The notes under the pieces: model-generated
Told to the model about the DNA's origin: nothing
Databases searched by the model: none
The model's input: only the letters and a program-made list of their open reading frames with translations
Part shown: in pieces, positions 8,029 through 15,947 of the stretch
Position numbering within the stretch: position 1 is the first letter of the stretch
Layout of the letters: the number at the start of each line of letters is the position of its first letter
Program-made: the position numbers and the translations under genes
DNA from: Pseudobdellovibrionaceae bacterium
GTDB taxonomy: Bacteria; Bdellovibrionota; FAC87; UBA2466; JACKAF01
Length of the DNA stretch: 64,000 nucleotides
Assembly: GCA_020635235.1 (NCBI GenBank)
Contig: JACKAF010000002.1
Coordinates: 62,001 to 126,000 of the forward strand
Direction of reading: 5' to 3'

Positions 8029-8089
8029 ACAAAGAGTTTGACCTATTATTATCGAGCGAAATTCGAATTTAATCTACTAAACTCTTTGT
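8029..8089. promoter_or_regulatory. Inverted repeats and palindrome in the divergent MNIO/precursor control region
   Basis: ACAAAGAGTTT (8029-8039) recurs as its exact reverse complement AAACTCTTTGT (8079-8089). Between them lies a perfect 12-base palindrome AAATTCGAATTT (8059-8070) in AT-rich DNA. The left arm abuts TTGACC (8029-8024, minus strand), a possible -35 of the precursor gene. The layout is that of an operator controlling one or both divergent genes. The regulator is not encoded next to it. Confidence 0.5.
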
Positions 8090-8130
8090 AAAGAAACGGG
8101 GGTTTGCGGCGGTGCGTTGTGTTAAGAGGG

Positions 8131-8145
8131 TGGTTAAGCGGTTGC
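8131..8145 (+). promoter_or_regulatory. Possible sigma-54-type promoter for the MNIO gene
   Basis: TGGT, seven bases and TTGC keep the invariant GG and GC twelve bases apart and give the full TTGC of the -12 box, but the -24 box is TGGTTA rather than TGGCAC. The predicted start near 8157 lies about 50 bases before the coding region. Confidence 0.3.
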
Positions 8146-8208
8146 GAAACGGCTGTGTTTCGGGCTACCGTTATGTGACTGCTAAATTAGATTGAGGAAG
8201 TGGGTACA

Positions 8209-9075
8209 TTGCTTTCTGTCGCAGAACAGTGTTCAAACCTTGGATTTGGTGTGGGCCTAAGGACTGTGCACTACACGGACTTTATGGAGTCCTGTCCGGA
8301 AGTCGATTGGCTCGAGGCCCTGACTGAAAATTATCTTGGGACGGGAGGGCGACCCCGCCAAGTCTTGCGCCAACTGTCGATGCGTTACCCGATCGTTCTC
8401 CACGGCGTCTCACTTTCGATCGGCGGAAGCTCCCCAATAGACCGCCACTATTTGAAACTGCTCAAGGTCCTTGCCGACGAGGTGCAAGCGCGTTGGATTT
8501 CCGATCATCTGTGCTGGACCGGGTACGCGCACCACAACCTCCACGATTTGCTACCGATGCCGTTCACTGAGGCCTCGCTCGCGCATGTTAAGAACCGTGT
8601 CGACGAGGTCCAAAACTACTTGGGCCGTGCCATTTTGCTTGAGAACCCTTCGAGCTACGCTTCTTTTGTTTTTGACGGCATCTCGGAGGCTCAGTTTTTG
8701 CGGGAGATCGTTTTGTCGACCGGGTGCGGAATCCTTCTCGATGTGAATAACGTCTACGTCAGTAGCGTAAACCACGGGCTGGATGCCAAAGTTTATATCG
8801 ATACACTGCCGGCCGAAGCGGTGGGGCAGTTCCACCTTGCAGGGCACTCCCAGCGCGAGGGTTACTTACTTGATTCGCATATTGGTCCTGTTCCCGAACC
8901 CGTTTGGGATCTTTTCCGCTACACCTTGGCCCGTGTCGGGTCACGGGCAAGCTTGCTGGAATGGGACGAGGAGATCCCCTCACTCGAGGTGCTGCTGGAA
9001 GAGAATGAGAAAGCCAAAACCCTGGCCGCGCTTCCAAGCCCTGCGATCCAGATTCACCCGGAGCTACATCTATGA
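8209..9075 (+). CDS. MNIO (DUF692) family multinuclear non-heme iron oxidase, BufB/HvfB-like
   Basis: This TIM-barrel enzyme family oxidises cysteines of peptide substrates, as shown for MbnB, TglH and HvfB. Metal-binding motifs appear in order: LHGVSLSIG, ISDHLCW, HNLHDLLP, LLENPS, LLDVNN, FHLAGHS, DSHIGP and LLEWDEEIP. The length of 288 residues is normal. The best start is TTG at 8209, because AGGA at 8195-8198 is well spaced for it, while a GTG at 8200 would overlap the ribosome-binding site. The stop codon overlaps the ATG of the DUF2063 gene (ATGA at 9072-9075), so the two are translationally coupled. The divergent Cys-hexad lipoprotein is the likely substrate. Confidence 0.93.
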   Translation: MLSVAEQCSNLGFGVGLRTVHYTDFMESCPEVDWLEALTENYLGTGGRPRQVLRQLSMRYPIVLHGVSLSIGGSSPIDRHYLKLLKVLADEVQARWISDHLCWTGYAHHNLHDLLPMPFTEASLAHVKNRVDEVQNYLGRAILLENPSSYASFVFDGISEAQFLREIVLSTGCGILLDVNNVYVSSVNHGLDAKVYIDTLPAEAVGQFHLAGHSQREGYLLDSHIGPVPEPVWDLFRYTLARVGSRASLLEWDEEIPSLEVLLEENEKAKTLAALPSPAIQIHPELHL

Positions 9076-9842
9076 ATTTCGAAGAAGCTCAGAAGTGGAT
9101 GCACGCTGCCATTGTGGCTGAAGAAGCGCCCGGAGAAGCCGACGAGGTACTGAAATCGACAAACGGAGTATGCGCCCACCGCCGGCTCGGCGTTTACCGG
9201 GATATGTACCGCGTAAGAATGTCTGAGTCCTTGCAGATGGACTACGGTCTGTTGCAGTCCGTGGTGGGGGAAGAAGAATTTGAGTCTCTGTGCTGGCGGT
9301 ACCTGAAAGATTTTCCCTCGACGAGTTATACGCTGAACGATCTTGGAAGAAACTTCGCTGACTTCTTAGAAATTCAAGCCGATCTACCGCCGTACGTCGG
9401 CGAGATTGCGCGCCTGGAGTACGCCATCGTTCGCTCTTTTGATGCCTTCGATCCGACTCCAGCGGATTGGGTGGAGTTGAGTGCCCTACCACTTGAGACT
9501 CTTTGCCAGAAGAGCTTGCGTCCCCTACCGTCTTTTGTGGGTGAGAGGTTCAACTACAACTTGAATAGTTTGTACGATGCCTACGTGGATGAAACCCTGT
9601 CGCCAGGGATTGTTCCGCAAGAGCAAGTCTGCAATCTACTTTTTTTTCGCGAAAACTTTCAGGTTCGCCGGTTATCGGTAGAGGATCTCAGTTGGAAGCT
9701 CTACCAGGGGCTTCGAGAGAGCCGCGATTTCGGTGAGGCCCTCGATCCGGTTCTGGCCCTGGCCAAAACACCCGACGAGCAACAAAAATTGCTCGCCTCG
9801 TTTCAAGAGTGGGTGGGCCGATCACTCCTTTACTCCGCCTAG
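9072..9842 (+). CDS. DUF2063 protein, MNIO partner (BufC/HvfC-like)
   Basis: Proteins of this family accompany MNIO enzymes and are thought to bind the precursor leader and present it to the enzyme. The N-terminal 90 residues show the family pattern: HRRLGVYRDMYRVRM, the segment LQMDYGLLQSVVGEEEFESL, and YTLNDLGRNFADFL. The 256-residue length fits. The C-terminal half, ending in SLLYSA, is less conserved. It starts inside the MNIO stop. Its own TAG lies within CTAG at 9839-9842, which also supplies the stop of the convergent permease gene. No DoxX-type membrane gene, common in related loci, follows. Confidence 0.88.
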   Translation: MNFEEAQKWMHAAIVAEEAPGEADEVLKSTNGVCAHRRLGVYRDMYRVRMSESLQMDYGLLQSVVGEEEFESLCWRYLKDFPSTSYTLNDLGRNFADFLEIQADLPPYVGEIARLEYAIVRSFDAFDPTPADWVELSALPLETLCQKSLRPLPSFVGERFNYNLNSLYDAYVDETLSPGIVPQEQVCNLLFFRENFQVRRLSVEDLSWKLYQGLRESRDFGEALDPVLALAKTPDEQQKLLASFQEWVGRSLLYSA

Positions 9843-11191
9843 CCAACCCAGAAATAACCCAGGAAGATTGCCGCAGAAATGTACATCAAGGGGTGAACTT
9901 GTTTTGCTCGGCCTGTCGTCAACGCGATTACGACGTAGGTGATGAAACCAAAACCGATACCGTGCGAGATTGAGTAAGTTACAGGAATCGTGAGCAAGGT
10001 AACAAAAGCCGGGATGGCGGTTACCCAATCTTTGAAATCAATCTGCGTGATATGCGAGCTCATCAAAAAACCTACGAGGATGAGAGCCGGTGCGGTGGCG
10101 GGCCCCGGGACTACGCTCAGAACGGGGGCCGCGAACATCGCGAGCAAGAAAAAGATGCCAACGAATACCGAGTGCAGACCCGTGCGCGCGCCTTCGGCCA
10201 CACCGGCTGCGGACTCGACGTAACTGGTCGCTGAACTGACCCCAAAAAAACCGCCTAGAGAGGCGCTCAACGAGTCCACCAAAAGAATCTGTTTTAAGCG
10301 CGGGGGCTTGCCACTCTTGTCCTGCAGGCCGGCTTCATCGGCGACTGCCGTCACGGTACCCAAAGTATCAAAAAAATCTACCAGAACGAGCGCGATCAAG
10401 AGAGGAAGAAAACCTGCCTGCAACGCCCCCTTCACGTCCGCTTTCATAACAATGTCAAACTGAGGGGCCATCCATTCCAGATTCAAATGGGATAGTCCCA
10501 AGAGATAGGCCACCGCAGTGGCGCCCAGGATTCCAAAGAGAAGGGCTCCGCGCACTCGCCTTGCCATCAGAATTGCGGTTAAGAGCAGACCCGCTAGGCC
10601 CACGAGAGCTTCAGGTTGCCTCAAACTTCCGGCTGTCACGGGAGGCAATACGGCTGCAGGTGCCTGAGAAAGTACCGCCACAGTCCCTGGCGGAACGATG
10701 ACGAGCTTTGCGTTTACCAGCCCGATAAACGCAATGAAAAGTCCTATCCCAGCGCCAATGGCAAGCTTTAGCGATCGTGGGATAGCGTCCATTACCGCCT
10801 CTCGAACGCCCAGCAAGACCAAAATAGCGACGATAATACCGTCAAGTACCACAAGCCCCATCGCCGTTTGCCAGCCGCCGACTTGGGGGGCGATCTGAAA
10901 CGCGACAAAGGCGTTCAGGCCCATGCCGCTTGCTAGCGCGAGCGGAAAATTCGCGAAGATTCCCATGGCGATGGAGGCGAGTCCCGCTACCAAGGCCGTG
11001 CACGCAATTACGGACTCTCCGGGTATCCCTGCGGCGGAAAGAATGCTCGCGTTGGCAAACAGGATATAGGACATCGTAAGAAAGGTGGTGAGAGCTCCTC
11101 GGAACTCAACCGCTACGCTGCTGCCATGCTTTCGAATTTGAAAAAAGGAATCCCAGTTGCCCTTAAAAAGGTCTTGATATCTCGATGACAT
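9839..11191 (-). CDS. NCS2 family purine permease (AzgA/GhxP type)
   Basis: This inner-membrane transporter probably imports hypoxanthine, guanine or adenine with protons. The 450 residues contain about 12-14 hydrophobic segments and the family signatures LTMSYILFANASIL near the N-terminus, GMGLNAFVAF and, near residue 300, DFFDTLGTVTAVADEAGL. I chose ATG at 11191 because the chain then begins SSRYQDLFKGNWDSFF, typical of the family. A longer frame back to 11248 exists but would lie wholly in purA. With this start the gene overlaps the 3' end of purA by 29 bases, implying one minus-strand transcript for purine synthesis and uptake. Confidence 0.9.
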   Translation of the reverse strand: MSSRYQDLFKGNWDSFFQIRKHGSSVAVEFRGALTTFLTMSYILFANASILSAAGIPGESVIACTALVAGLASIAMGIFANFPLALASGMGLNAFVAFQIAPQVGGWQTAMGLVVLDGIIVAILVLLGVREAVMDAIPRSLKLAIGAGIGLFIAFIGLVNAKLVIVPPGTVAVLSQAPAAVLPPVTAGSLRQPEALVGLAGLLLTAILMARRVRGALLFGILGATAVAYLLGLSHLNLEWMAPQFDIVMKADVKGALQAGFLPLLIALVLVDFFDTLGTVTAVADEAGLQDKSGKPPRLKQILLVDSLSASLGGFFGVSSATSYVESAAGVAEGARTGLHSVFVGIFFLLAMFAAPVLSVVPGPATAPALILVGFLMSSHITQIDFKDWVTAIPAFVTLLTIPVTYSISHGIGFGFITYVVIALTTGRAKQVHPLMYISAAIFLGYFWVG

Positions 11192-12452
11192 TTTCCCGCC
11201 CCGGCCCTGTGGAAACCGAACCCACTTCGGCTCCTGTAAACTTTTCAATGAAAGCGATGTATTTTTTTAGAGCAGGGGGAATGTCCGCCGCATTCTGGAT
11301 TCCCTTAAGATCGGTCGTCCAACCTTCCAGAGTTTCGTATACAGGTTCAACGCGCTCCAGATCCTCGGCATCGTTTGGAAAGTTTTCTACAACTTTTCCG
11401 TCCAGTTTGTAGGCCGTGCAGACCTTAAGCTCTTTGAGGCCACTGAGCACGTCCGCTTTGGTCATCGTTAGGTGCTGGATCCCTGATACACGCAACGCGT
11501 AGCGAACGGCGACCAAGTCCAACCAACCGCAGCGCCGCGGTCTACCGGTGGTGGCACCGAACTCCGCTCCGGATTCGCGCAATTGCTCTCCCATCGCGTC
11601 TTTGAGCTCCGTCGGGAAAGGGCCCGAACCCACTCGAGTGGCATAGGCTTTCATTACGCCCACAAAGACAGTGTCTCGTGGTTTACGCGCCCCAAGCCCG
11701 AGAGCGCACTGGGAAGGCAAGGTATGGGAGGACGTCACAAAAGGGTAGGTGCCGTAGTCAATGTCGAGCAACACGCCTTGTGCGCCTTCGTATAGTATCT
11801 TTTTTCCTGCCTGGATTTCCTCATAAAGGAGATTCGAAACATCTCGAACGAACGGCGCGATTTTCTTCGCCAAAGCCTTATATTTTTCCAAATGCTCGGC
11901 TTCTTTAATCGACTCCGCTCCATAAAGTTTCTCAAGCAGGACGTTCTTTTCCGCGAGGTTCGCTTGAAACTTTTCCGCAAAACCGTCGCGCAACAAATCT
12001 GCCACACGGATTCCCCGGCGGGCGGCCCGGTCTTCGTACGCCGGTCCAATGCCACGTTTTGTTGTCCCTATAGTCGTACCGCCTTTTGCCCCCTCTCGAG
12101 CCGCGTCCAGCGCCTTGTGGTATTCGAGTATCAAATGACAACGATCACTCAGGTAAATACGGTTCTCCAGACCCTTGTGCCCCGCTGCCTGAAGGGTCTC
12201 GATTTCGTGTAGAAAAACTACGGGATCCACAACGACGCCAGAGCCGATAAAGCACTTCGTGTGTGGGTGCAAAACTCCTGACGGGATTAAATGCAGGATA
12301 GTTTGTTTCCCATTTACAACAAGGGTATGGCCTGCATTGTTGCCGCCCTGAAAGCGGCCGACGACATCGGCCCATTCGGAGTACTGATCGACGATCTTAC
12401 CTTTTCCCTCGTCACCCCATTGCACACCAATAACGACTACGGCTTGTGGCAT
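11163..12452 (-). CDS. purA: Adenylosuccinate synthetase
   Basis: PurA joins IMP and aspartate using GTP in the first committed step to AMP. The start at 12452 gives 429 residues, the normal length, beginning PQAVVVIGVQWGDEGKGK, where the GTP-binding glycine loop and catalytic Asp sit. Later motifs include NNAGHT, the His of the active site, GTTKRGIGPAY and TTGRPRRCGW. GGGGGAG lies six bases before the ATG. A frame extending to 12548 adds 32 residues unrelated to the family and overlapping serA. It is followed by the purine permease with a short overlap. Confidence 0.97.
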   Translation of the reverse strand: MPQAVVVIGVQWGDEGKGKIVDQYSEWADVVGRFQGGNNAGHTLVVNGKQTILHLIPSGVLHPHTKCFIGSGVVVDPVVFLHEIETLQAAGHKGLENRIYLSDRCHLILEYHKALDAAREGAKGGTTIGTTKRGIGPAYEDRAARRGIRVADLLRDGFAEKFQANLAEKNVLLEKLYGAESIKEAEHLEKYKALAKKIAPFVRDVSNLLYEEIQAGKKILYEGAQGVLLDIDYGTYPFVTSSHTLPSQCALGLGARKPRDTVFVGVMKAYATRVGSGPFPTELKDAMGEQLRESGAEFGATTGRPRRCGWLDLVAVRYALRVSGIQHLTMTKADVLSGLKELKVCTAYKLDGKVVENFPNDAEDLERVEPVYETLEGWTTDLKGIQNAADIPPALKKYIAFIEKFTGAEVGSVSTGPGRENVIEISRPF

Positions 12453-12465
12453 CGATCTCCCCCTC

Positions 12466-14058
12466 TTATAATTGGACTTGCTGCACCGAAAGCATACCCT
12501 CGGTCTTTCGCAATTTATCAAGGGTCTCGGCGGCAACGGGCGAATCAACGCTGATGAGCGCGATCGCCTGACCGGTTTCTTTGTTCAGTCCGAGCGCCAT
12601 GCGGGCAATGTTGATCCCCTCAGAACCGAGTACCGAGCCCAGGGCACCGACAACACCAGGACGATCTTCGTTCCGGGTAAAAAGAATGTAGCCGGACGGG
12701 ATGGCTTCTGTCGGCATGCGGTCGATATTAACGATCCGCGGTTCGCCTTTGCCAAACAAAGTGCCGGCGCAACTAAGCGTGACTGCACCCTCGATAGTTA
12801 CCCGTACCAGGCTGGCAAAGTTGGGGCACTCGTCATTCCGGGTTTCTTCGACGCAGATTCCCCGATCCCGAGCGACGTTCTTAGCATTGACAAAATTTAC
12901 TGCGGCGGAAGAGAGCGGGGTCAAATACCCCTTCAAAACCGAGAGCGTGAGGACTTCGTTATAGGACTTACTGATGTTGCCTTCGAAGTGAACAGAAATC
13001 TTGGTGACCTTTTCCGGGGTCACCTGTCCCAGGAAATTTCCCAAAACCTCGCACAATTTGAGGTGCGGCTTCATGATCTTCAACTGTTCCACCGATAGGT
13101 TTGGAACGTTGACGGCGTTGATGTAGACCCCTTGCGTGATGAAGCTCTTCACCTGATCCGCCACTTCGAGGCCCACCTGCACTTGAGCTTCGTCCGTGCT
13201 GGCACCGAGGTGGGGGGTGACGACCACATTGGGTCTAGCGAAAAGCGGCAGGCCTTCACCTGGAGGCTCCTCCTCAAAAACGTCGAGAGCGCAGCCCGAG
13301 ATGAGCCCTTTTTCCAAAGCGTCTTCCAAGGCCTTTTCATCGACTATGCCGCCGCGAGCACAGTTAATCAGGTATGGTTTTTTGCGCATTTGCGAAAATG
13401 CTTGGTTTGAAATCAGATGCCGCGTTCCGTCCGTTAGCGGCACGTGCAGCGAAATGTAATCCGAGTCGGCAAGGAGCTCTTCCAGCTTGAGAAGCTTCAC
13501 GTTCATCTTGTCGGCCATTTCTTCATTTACGTAGGGATCGAAGCCGACGACGTGCATGCCTATGCCTTGAGCGCTCTTGGCCAAGGTCTTCCCGATATTA
13601 CCGAGTCCCACAATGCCAAGAGTCTTTCCGGCAAGTTGGCTTCCTTGGAAAAGCTTTTTTTCCCACTTTCCTGCGCGCAAACTTGCGTCAGCGGCCGGGA
13701 TTCTGCGAGAGACGGCAAACATCAGAGCCATCGCGTGTTCCGCAGTGGTGATGGTGTTGCCTCGCGGGGCATTCATCACGACCACGCCGCGCTCCGTGGC
13801 CGCTTTGACATCGACGTTATCCAGTCCGATGCCGGCCCTCACGGCAAGCTTCAGACGGCTAGAAGATTCCAGGAGCTCTTTGTCCACTTCGGTGCGCGAT
13901 CGCACGATGAGAATGTCCACGCCTGGGAGCTTTTCCATCAGATCGGCGCGAGAAATGCCGGTGGCGTCTTCCAGCTCCGCGCCCGAAAGGGCCTTTAGCT
14001 TGGTGATCGCTTCGGGAGCGAGGCCATCGGCAATCAAAATCTTAAAAGCTTGGCTCAT
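12466..14058 (-). CDS. serA: D-3-phosphoglycerate dehydrogenase
   Basis: SerA oxidises 3-phosphoglycerate to 3-phosphohydroxypyruvate, the first step of serine synthesis. The 530-residue length identifies the long type with an extra intervening (ASB) domain and a C-terminal ACT domain. The NAD-binding loop is GIVGLGNIGKTLAKSA, active-site segments are NCARGGIVDEKAL and VVTPHLGASTDEAQ, and the ACT domain begins at YILFTRNEDRPGVVGALG, a likely serine-binding regulatory site. The ATG at 14058 overlaps the stop of the upstream aminotransferase in an ATGA junction, so the two serine-pathway enzymes are coupled. Confidence 0.96.
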   Translation of the reverse strand: MSQAFKILIADGLAPEAITKLKALSGAELEDATGISRADLMEKLPGVDILIVRSRTEVDKELLESSSRLKLAVRAGIGLDNVDVKAATERGVVVMNAPRGNTITTAEHAMALMFAVSRRIPAADASLRAGKWEKKLFQGSQLAGKTLGIVGLGNIGKTLAKSAQGIGMHVVGFDPYVNEEMADKMNVKLLKLEELLADSDYISLHVPLTDGTRHLISNQAFSQMRKKPYLINCARGGIVDEKALEDALEKGLISGCALDVFEEEPPGEGLPLFARPNVVVTPHLGASTDEAQVQVGLEVADQVKSFITQGVYINAVNVPNLSVEQLKIMKPHLKLCEVLGNFLGQVTPEKVTKISVHFEGNISKSYNEVLTLSVLKGYLTPLSSAAVNFVNAKNVARDRGICVEETRNDECPNFASLVRVTIEGAVTLSCAGTLFGKGEPRIVNIDRMPTEAIPSGYILFTRNEDRPGVVGALGSVLGSEGINIARMALGLNKETGQAIALISVDSPVAAETLDKLRKTEGMLSVQQVQL

Positions 14059-15284
14059 ACTTTTGCTTCCAAAAAGTAAGTGGACGCCGCGCCGACGCCA
14101 GCCCCAGGGGTACATTCATGGCCCAGAGCTCGCAGCGCAATGTCCAGCGCTCCGAGGATGGTGAGGATGTCCAATTCGTCATAAAAACCCAGGTGTCCGA
14201 TGCGGAAAATCTTTCCTTTGTACTCGTCTTGCCCTCCCGCAATCGTAATCGCGAAGCGATCGCGCATGTAGGAGACGATCTTCTTGCCGTCCTCAATACT
14301 GGGGGGGACTTCGACGGCGGTAACGGCCGACGAGGGGGCGGTTGGAGCAAAGAGTTTCAAGCCCATGGCTTGGACCCCGGCTCGCGTGGCAGCTGCCAGT
14401 CTTTCGTGGAAAGAGAAGAGCGCCGGTAAGCCCGCTTTTTGGATATTCTGCAAAATGATTTCCAAACCTGAAATGAGCGAGACCGCAGGCGTCCAGGCCG
14501 TTTGGCCGGTCCCCATCGCCTTGTCCTCGGCGATCAAATCAAAATAGAACTTAGGGAGTTTGCTTTCCTTCCGGGCCGCGTGCGCCTTCTGAGACAAAGC
14601 CAAAAAAGCCAGGCCGGGGGGAAGCATGAGCGCCTTTTGAGAACCACTGACGATGGCGTCCAACTTCCATTCGTCCATCGGCAGGTTCACCACGCCGAGG
14701 GCGGTAATTGCGTCCACAATGACAAGGGCATCGCTATTTGCCCGTACTGTCTCGGCTATTTCCTTTACCGGGTGGTAGGCCCCGGTGGAGGTTTCTGAGG
14801 CCTGAAAAAGGACCCCCTTAATCTTGGGGTGTGCCTTCAGCGCTTCGGCTACGGCCTCGGTCGAGACCGCCTGTCCCCACGGAACGTCAATGGTGCGAAC
14901 TTCAAGACCATACCGGGCGGCAATCTTGCCCCAGCGCTCGCCGAATTTCCCGCCGTTGATTGTGAGCACTTCATCCCCAGGCGAGAACAGGTTCACAATC
15001 GTGGCCTCCATGGCACCCGATCCGGAGGCCGCCAGGACGTACACGGGTTGCTCGGTTTGGAACAAGTACTTCAGACCCTCGCGCACGTTGCCCAGTACCT
15101 GACTGAATTCCTTGGTGCGGTGGTGCAGCGGCGAGCGCGACAAAACCGCCAGAACCTCTTCAGGGACTGGAGTGGGGCCAGGGGCAAAAATACGCAATTT
15201 TTCAAATACAGGATGGGATTTCACAGGCGCGAAATTATTGGAGAGTCTGAGTACCGTCAAGTTTGGAGTGACAAAATAGGGCAC
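14055..15284 (-). CDS. Class V aminotransferase, probable phosphoserine or serine-glyoxylate type
   Basis: This PLP enzyme belongs to the alanine-glyoxylate/serine-pyruvate aminotransferase family. It has APGPTPVPEEVL near the N-terminus, SGSGAMEATIVNL, VDAITALGV with the PLP-contacting Asp, and the Schiff-base Lys in SGSQKALMLPPGLAF. Coupling to serA by an ATGA overlap suggests that it makes phosphoserine from phosphohydroxypyruvate, as small-subunit enzymes of this fold do in some archaea and bacteria. That role is inferred; a glyoxylate aminotransferase is the alternative. The frame opens with GTG at 15284. A GTG at 15224 would start closer to the family norm. Neither has a clear ribosome-binding site. 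Confidence 0.85.
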   Translation of the reverse strand: MPYFVTPNLTVLRLSNNFAPVKSHPVFEKLRIFAPGPTPVPEEVLAVLSRSPLHHRTKEFSQVLGNVREGLKYLFQTEQPVYVLAASGSGAMEATIVNLFSPGDEVLTINGGKFGERWGKIAARYGLEVRTIDVPWGQAVSTEAVAEALKAHPKIKGVLFQASETSTGAYHPVKEIAETVRANSDALVIVDAITALGVVNLPMDEWKLDAIVSGSQKALMLPPGLAFLALSQKAHAARKESKLPKFYFDLIAEDKAMGTGQTAWTPAVSLISGLEIILQNIQKAGLPALFSFHERLAAATRAGVQAMGLKLFAPTAPSSAVTAVEVPPSIEDGKKIVSYMRDRFAITIAGGQDEYKGKIFRIGHLGFYDELDILTILGALDIALRALGHECTPGAGVGAASTYFLEAKV

Positions 15285-15319
15285 TCAAGGAAGTGGTAAT
15301 GCGGCGCGTAAATTGTCTC

Positions 15320-15348
15320 TTGATCTGCAAGTCCGCGATCCCTATAAT
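15320..15348 (+). promoter_or_regulatory. Strong sigma-70 promoter
   Basis: TTGATC (15320-15325), 17 bases, then a perfect TATAAT (15343-15348). Transcription should start near 15355, about 45 bases before the small basic protein gene at 15399. It is the best housekeeping promoter in the window. Confidence 0.75.
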
Positions 15349-15398
15349 ACAACTCCCATAACTGTTTCTATCGTTCAATTCTAGCTGAAGGGGTCGCT

Positions 15399-15599
15399 GT
15401 GAAAGAGAAAGCTCGTGCGCACGTACGTTCCAAAAAGCCGAAGTCCGTTTACCAATCGCCGAAGAAAAAAAGCAAAACGCCGACACTCAAACAACTGATT
15501 CGCCAGAAGGACATCGCAACTTTTCTGAAGTTTGTGGACTTTTATGGTTTGAGAGCGGAAGCGCTCAAAGCCATCAATGAACGTATTGCTGACGCTTAA
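15399..15599 (+). CDS. Small basic protein of unknown function
   Basis: I do not recognise this 66-residue protein. The first 30 residues are rich in Lys, Arg and Ser with no hydrophobic segment. The rest (LKQLIRQKDIATFLKFVDFYGLRAEALKAINERI) looks like two amphipathic helices. The GTG start is preceded by AAGGGG at 15387-15392 and lies behind a strong promoter, so it is likely a real and well-expressed cytoplasmic protein, possibly nucleic-acid or ribosome associated. It is followed 18 bases later by the DUF1805 gene. Confidence 0.65.
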   Translation: MKEKARAHVRSKKPKSVYQSPKKKSKTPTLKQLIRQKDIATFLKFVDFYGLRAEALKAINERIADA

Positions 15600-15617
15600 T
15601 TCTTTATTGGAGGAATC

Positions 15618-15887
15618 ATGACATTGAATGGGTATGAGAAAATGCGCTTAGATCTGGCTATGCCGCTTTTGATCATTCGGGGGAAACGCGGATTTGTGTC
15701 CAATCCTTATATGAACGCTTCGGTTTGCTCACGCAAAACAAAAGAGGCGTGCGCGATTGTGGCAGGTGAAATCCACTCGCACCACGAGATGATTGAAGCG
15801 AAAGTTATCGAAGTATCGGATACCGCCCGCGCGCTTGGAGTACGGGTAGGGATGACTGGCGGCGAAGCTTTGGCCCGCTTCAAATAG
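15618..15887 (+). CDS. DUF1805 family protein (YunC-like)
   Basis: This 89-residue protein resembles Bacillus YunC. The C-terminal signature ALGVRVGMTGGEALARF matches that family's end, and RGKRGFVSNPYMNASVCS covers its N-terminal strand. The function of DUF1805 is not established. TTGGAGG lies just before the ATG with a suitable gap. It shares the strong promoter at 15320-15348 with the small basic protein. A His-rich stretch HSHHEM at about residues 52-57 could bind metal. Confidence 0.75.
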   Translation: MTLNGYEKMRLDLAMPLLIIRGKRGFVSNPYMNASVCSRKTKEACAIVAGEIHSHHEMIEAKVIEVSDTARALGVRVGMTGGEALARFK

Positions 15888-15947
15888 GATCAGCTCCGGC
15901 CTTTCCTTTAGTTTGCCATTGCTCGTAAATTTAGTATCACTTCACCG

